NCBI GenBank assembly: GCA_013002475.1 | Contig: JABDJM010000009.1 | Location: 1 to 5,609, forward strand | Reading direction: 5' to 3' | DNA from: Saprospiraceae bacterium | GTDB taxonomy: Bacteria > Bacteroidota > Bacteroidia > Chitinophagales > Saprospiraceae | DNA length: 5,609 nucleotides | Shown here: piece by piece, positions 5,189-5,609 of the stretch | Layout: every line of letters starts with the position of its first letter | How positions within the stretch are numbered: the stretch's first letter is position 1 | Position numbers and translations under genes: made by a program | Notes under the pieces: generated by a model | What the model was told of the DNA's origin: nothing | Databases searched by the model: none | The model's input: only the letters and a program-made list of their open reading frames with translations

Positions 5189-5609
5189 GTAATCTTTCAG
5201 CTGATCAAAAGAAGCTGGCATTAATTCGGCTTCCTTTTTCCTTTCTGATAATTCTTCCAATCTTTCAGGGATATCCAAGCTAATCTCTAATGTTTTCTCA
5301 ACCTCTTCCAGGAATTTTGCTGGGTGAGCGGTTTCCAGAATAATTCCAGAGTGATCCGGATTTTGTTCCTCAAACGCCTTCCAGGCAAGATATCCTACCG
5401 CCCCATGTGGATCCATTATATATCCGAATTTCTGGTGGATTTTATTCATAGCTTCTCGGGTCTGGCTATCCGAAAAAGAGAACCCCTGAATATCCTTGGA
5501 TAATTTGTTCCACGTGGAACCATATAGATCCAACATTCTTGCAAAATTGCTGGGATTTCCCACATCCATAGCATTTGATATGGTGGAAACAGAAGACTTG
5601 GGCTCATAT
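5171..5609 (-). CDS. thrC: Threonine synthase, C-terminal portion (5' end outside window)
   Basis: The open frame enters from the right edge and gives 145 residues, about a third of a usual threonine synthase of about 430 residues. It continues through an internal Met at 5569, which is not the start. The segment SNAMDVGNPSNFARMLDLYG is the strongly conserved family block. Further matches are the FGYIMDPHGAVGYLAW stretch and ETAHPAKF. The PLP-binding lysine lies in the missing N-terminal part. The enzyme converts O-phospho-L-homoserine and water to L-threonine and phosphate in the cytoplasm. The gene converges with the hydrolase gene; its last 18 bases overlap it and its stop codon lies in the parS palindrome. 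A second parS-like site lies at 5506-5521 and encodes Gly-Ser-Thr-Trp-Asn. If the proposed origin is right, this gene is transcribed towards it. Confidence 0.95.
   Translation of the reverse strand, partial: YEPKSSVSTISNAMDVGNPSNFARMLDLYGSTWNKLSKDIQGFSFSDSQTREAMNKIHQKFGYIMDPHGAVGYLAWKAFEEQNPDHSGIILETAHPAKFLEEVEKTLEISLDIPERLEELSERKKEAELMPASFDQLKDYLLARF
5506..5521. promoter_or_regulatory. parS: Second parS-like site within thrC
   Basis: TGTTCCACGTGGAACC contains the perfect 14-bp palindrome GTTCCACGTGGAAC at 5507-5520. It keeps the CACGTG centre and the GTTNCAC half-site of parS and differs from the canonical 16-mer at the variable position 5 and at positions 12 and 16. It lies 351 bp (centre to centre) from the perfect parS. 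Paired parS sites at this spacing are common near origins. Being inside coding sequence for Gly-Ser-Thr-Trp-Asn, it could in part be coincidental. Confidence 0.65.

Noticed and set aside
1..5609. CRISPR arrays, tRNA/rRNA genes, insertion sequences, phage or defence systems
   Set aside because: No regularly spaced repeats, cloverleaf-like segments, transposase frames or terminal inverted repeats were seen; all long frames are housekeeping-type.

Overview
The window looks like chromosomal DNA of a Bacteroidota member, probably Cytophagales-like. The evidence is moderate-to-low GC, starts without clear Shine-Dalgarno sequences, a secreted PGRP-type amidase with a CxCP-rich linker and a fibronectin III module, and a COX15-type heme A synthase. 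The lineage is inferred from protein style, not from a search.

Layout. Positions 1-2717 hold four tightly packed minus-strand genes. In transcription order they are a SRAP-domain protein (YedK/HMCES family), D-aminoacyl-tRNA deacylase (dtd), a MazG-like nucleotide pyrophosphohydrolase, and a secreted N-acetylmuramoyl-L-alanine amidase that runs off the left edge. The junctions are a 2-base gap, a 1-base overlap (TAATG) and a 4-base overlap (ATGA), so this is almost certainly one operon. Positions 2718-3123 are an AT-rich, gene-free divergent region. Positions 3124-4200 encode heme A synthase and about 4388-5188 an alpha/beta hydrolase, both on the plus strand. The right edge holds the C-terminal third of threonine synthase on the minus strand, whose end overlaps the hydrolase end by 18 bases.

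Most notable result. The gene-free region carries two perfect DnaA boxes (TTATCCACA) in opposite orientation plus several one-off boxes of the TTTTCCACA type, beside nearly pure A/T stretches. About 2.1 kb to the right, in the hydrolase/threonine synthase overlap, is a perfect 16-bp parS site (TGTTTCACGTGAAACA) centred in a 24-bp perfect palindrome. A second parS-like site (TGTTCCACGTGGAACC) lies 351 bp further on, inside threonine synthase. Together these suggest that the window spans the chromosomal replication origin and its ParB-loading centromere. No dnaA, dnaN or parAB is in view. Transcription of the SRAP operon and of the heme A synthase and hydrolase genes runs away from the proposed origin on each side, co-directional with forks leaving it; threonine synthase would be head-on.

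Functionally, three of the four left-hand genes are quality-control enzymes: SRAP for abasic DNA, Dtd for mischarged D-aminoacyl-tRNA, and MazG-like for nucleotide pools. The amidase acts outside the cytoplasm on peptidoglycan. The right-hand genes are core metabolism (heme A for cytochrome oxidase, threonine biosynthesis) and a hydrolase of unknown substrate.
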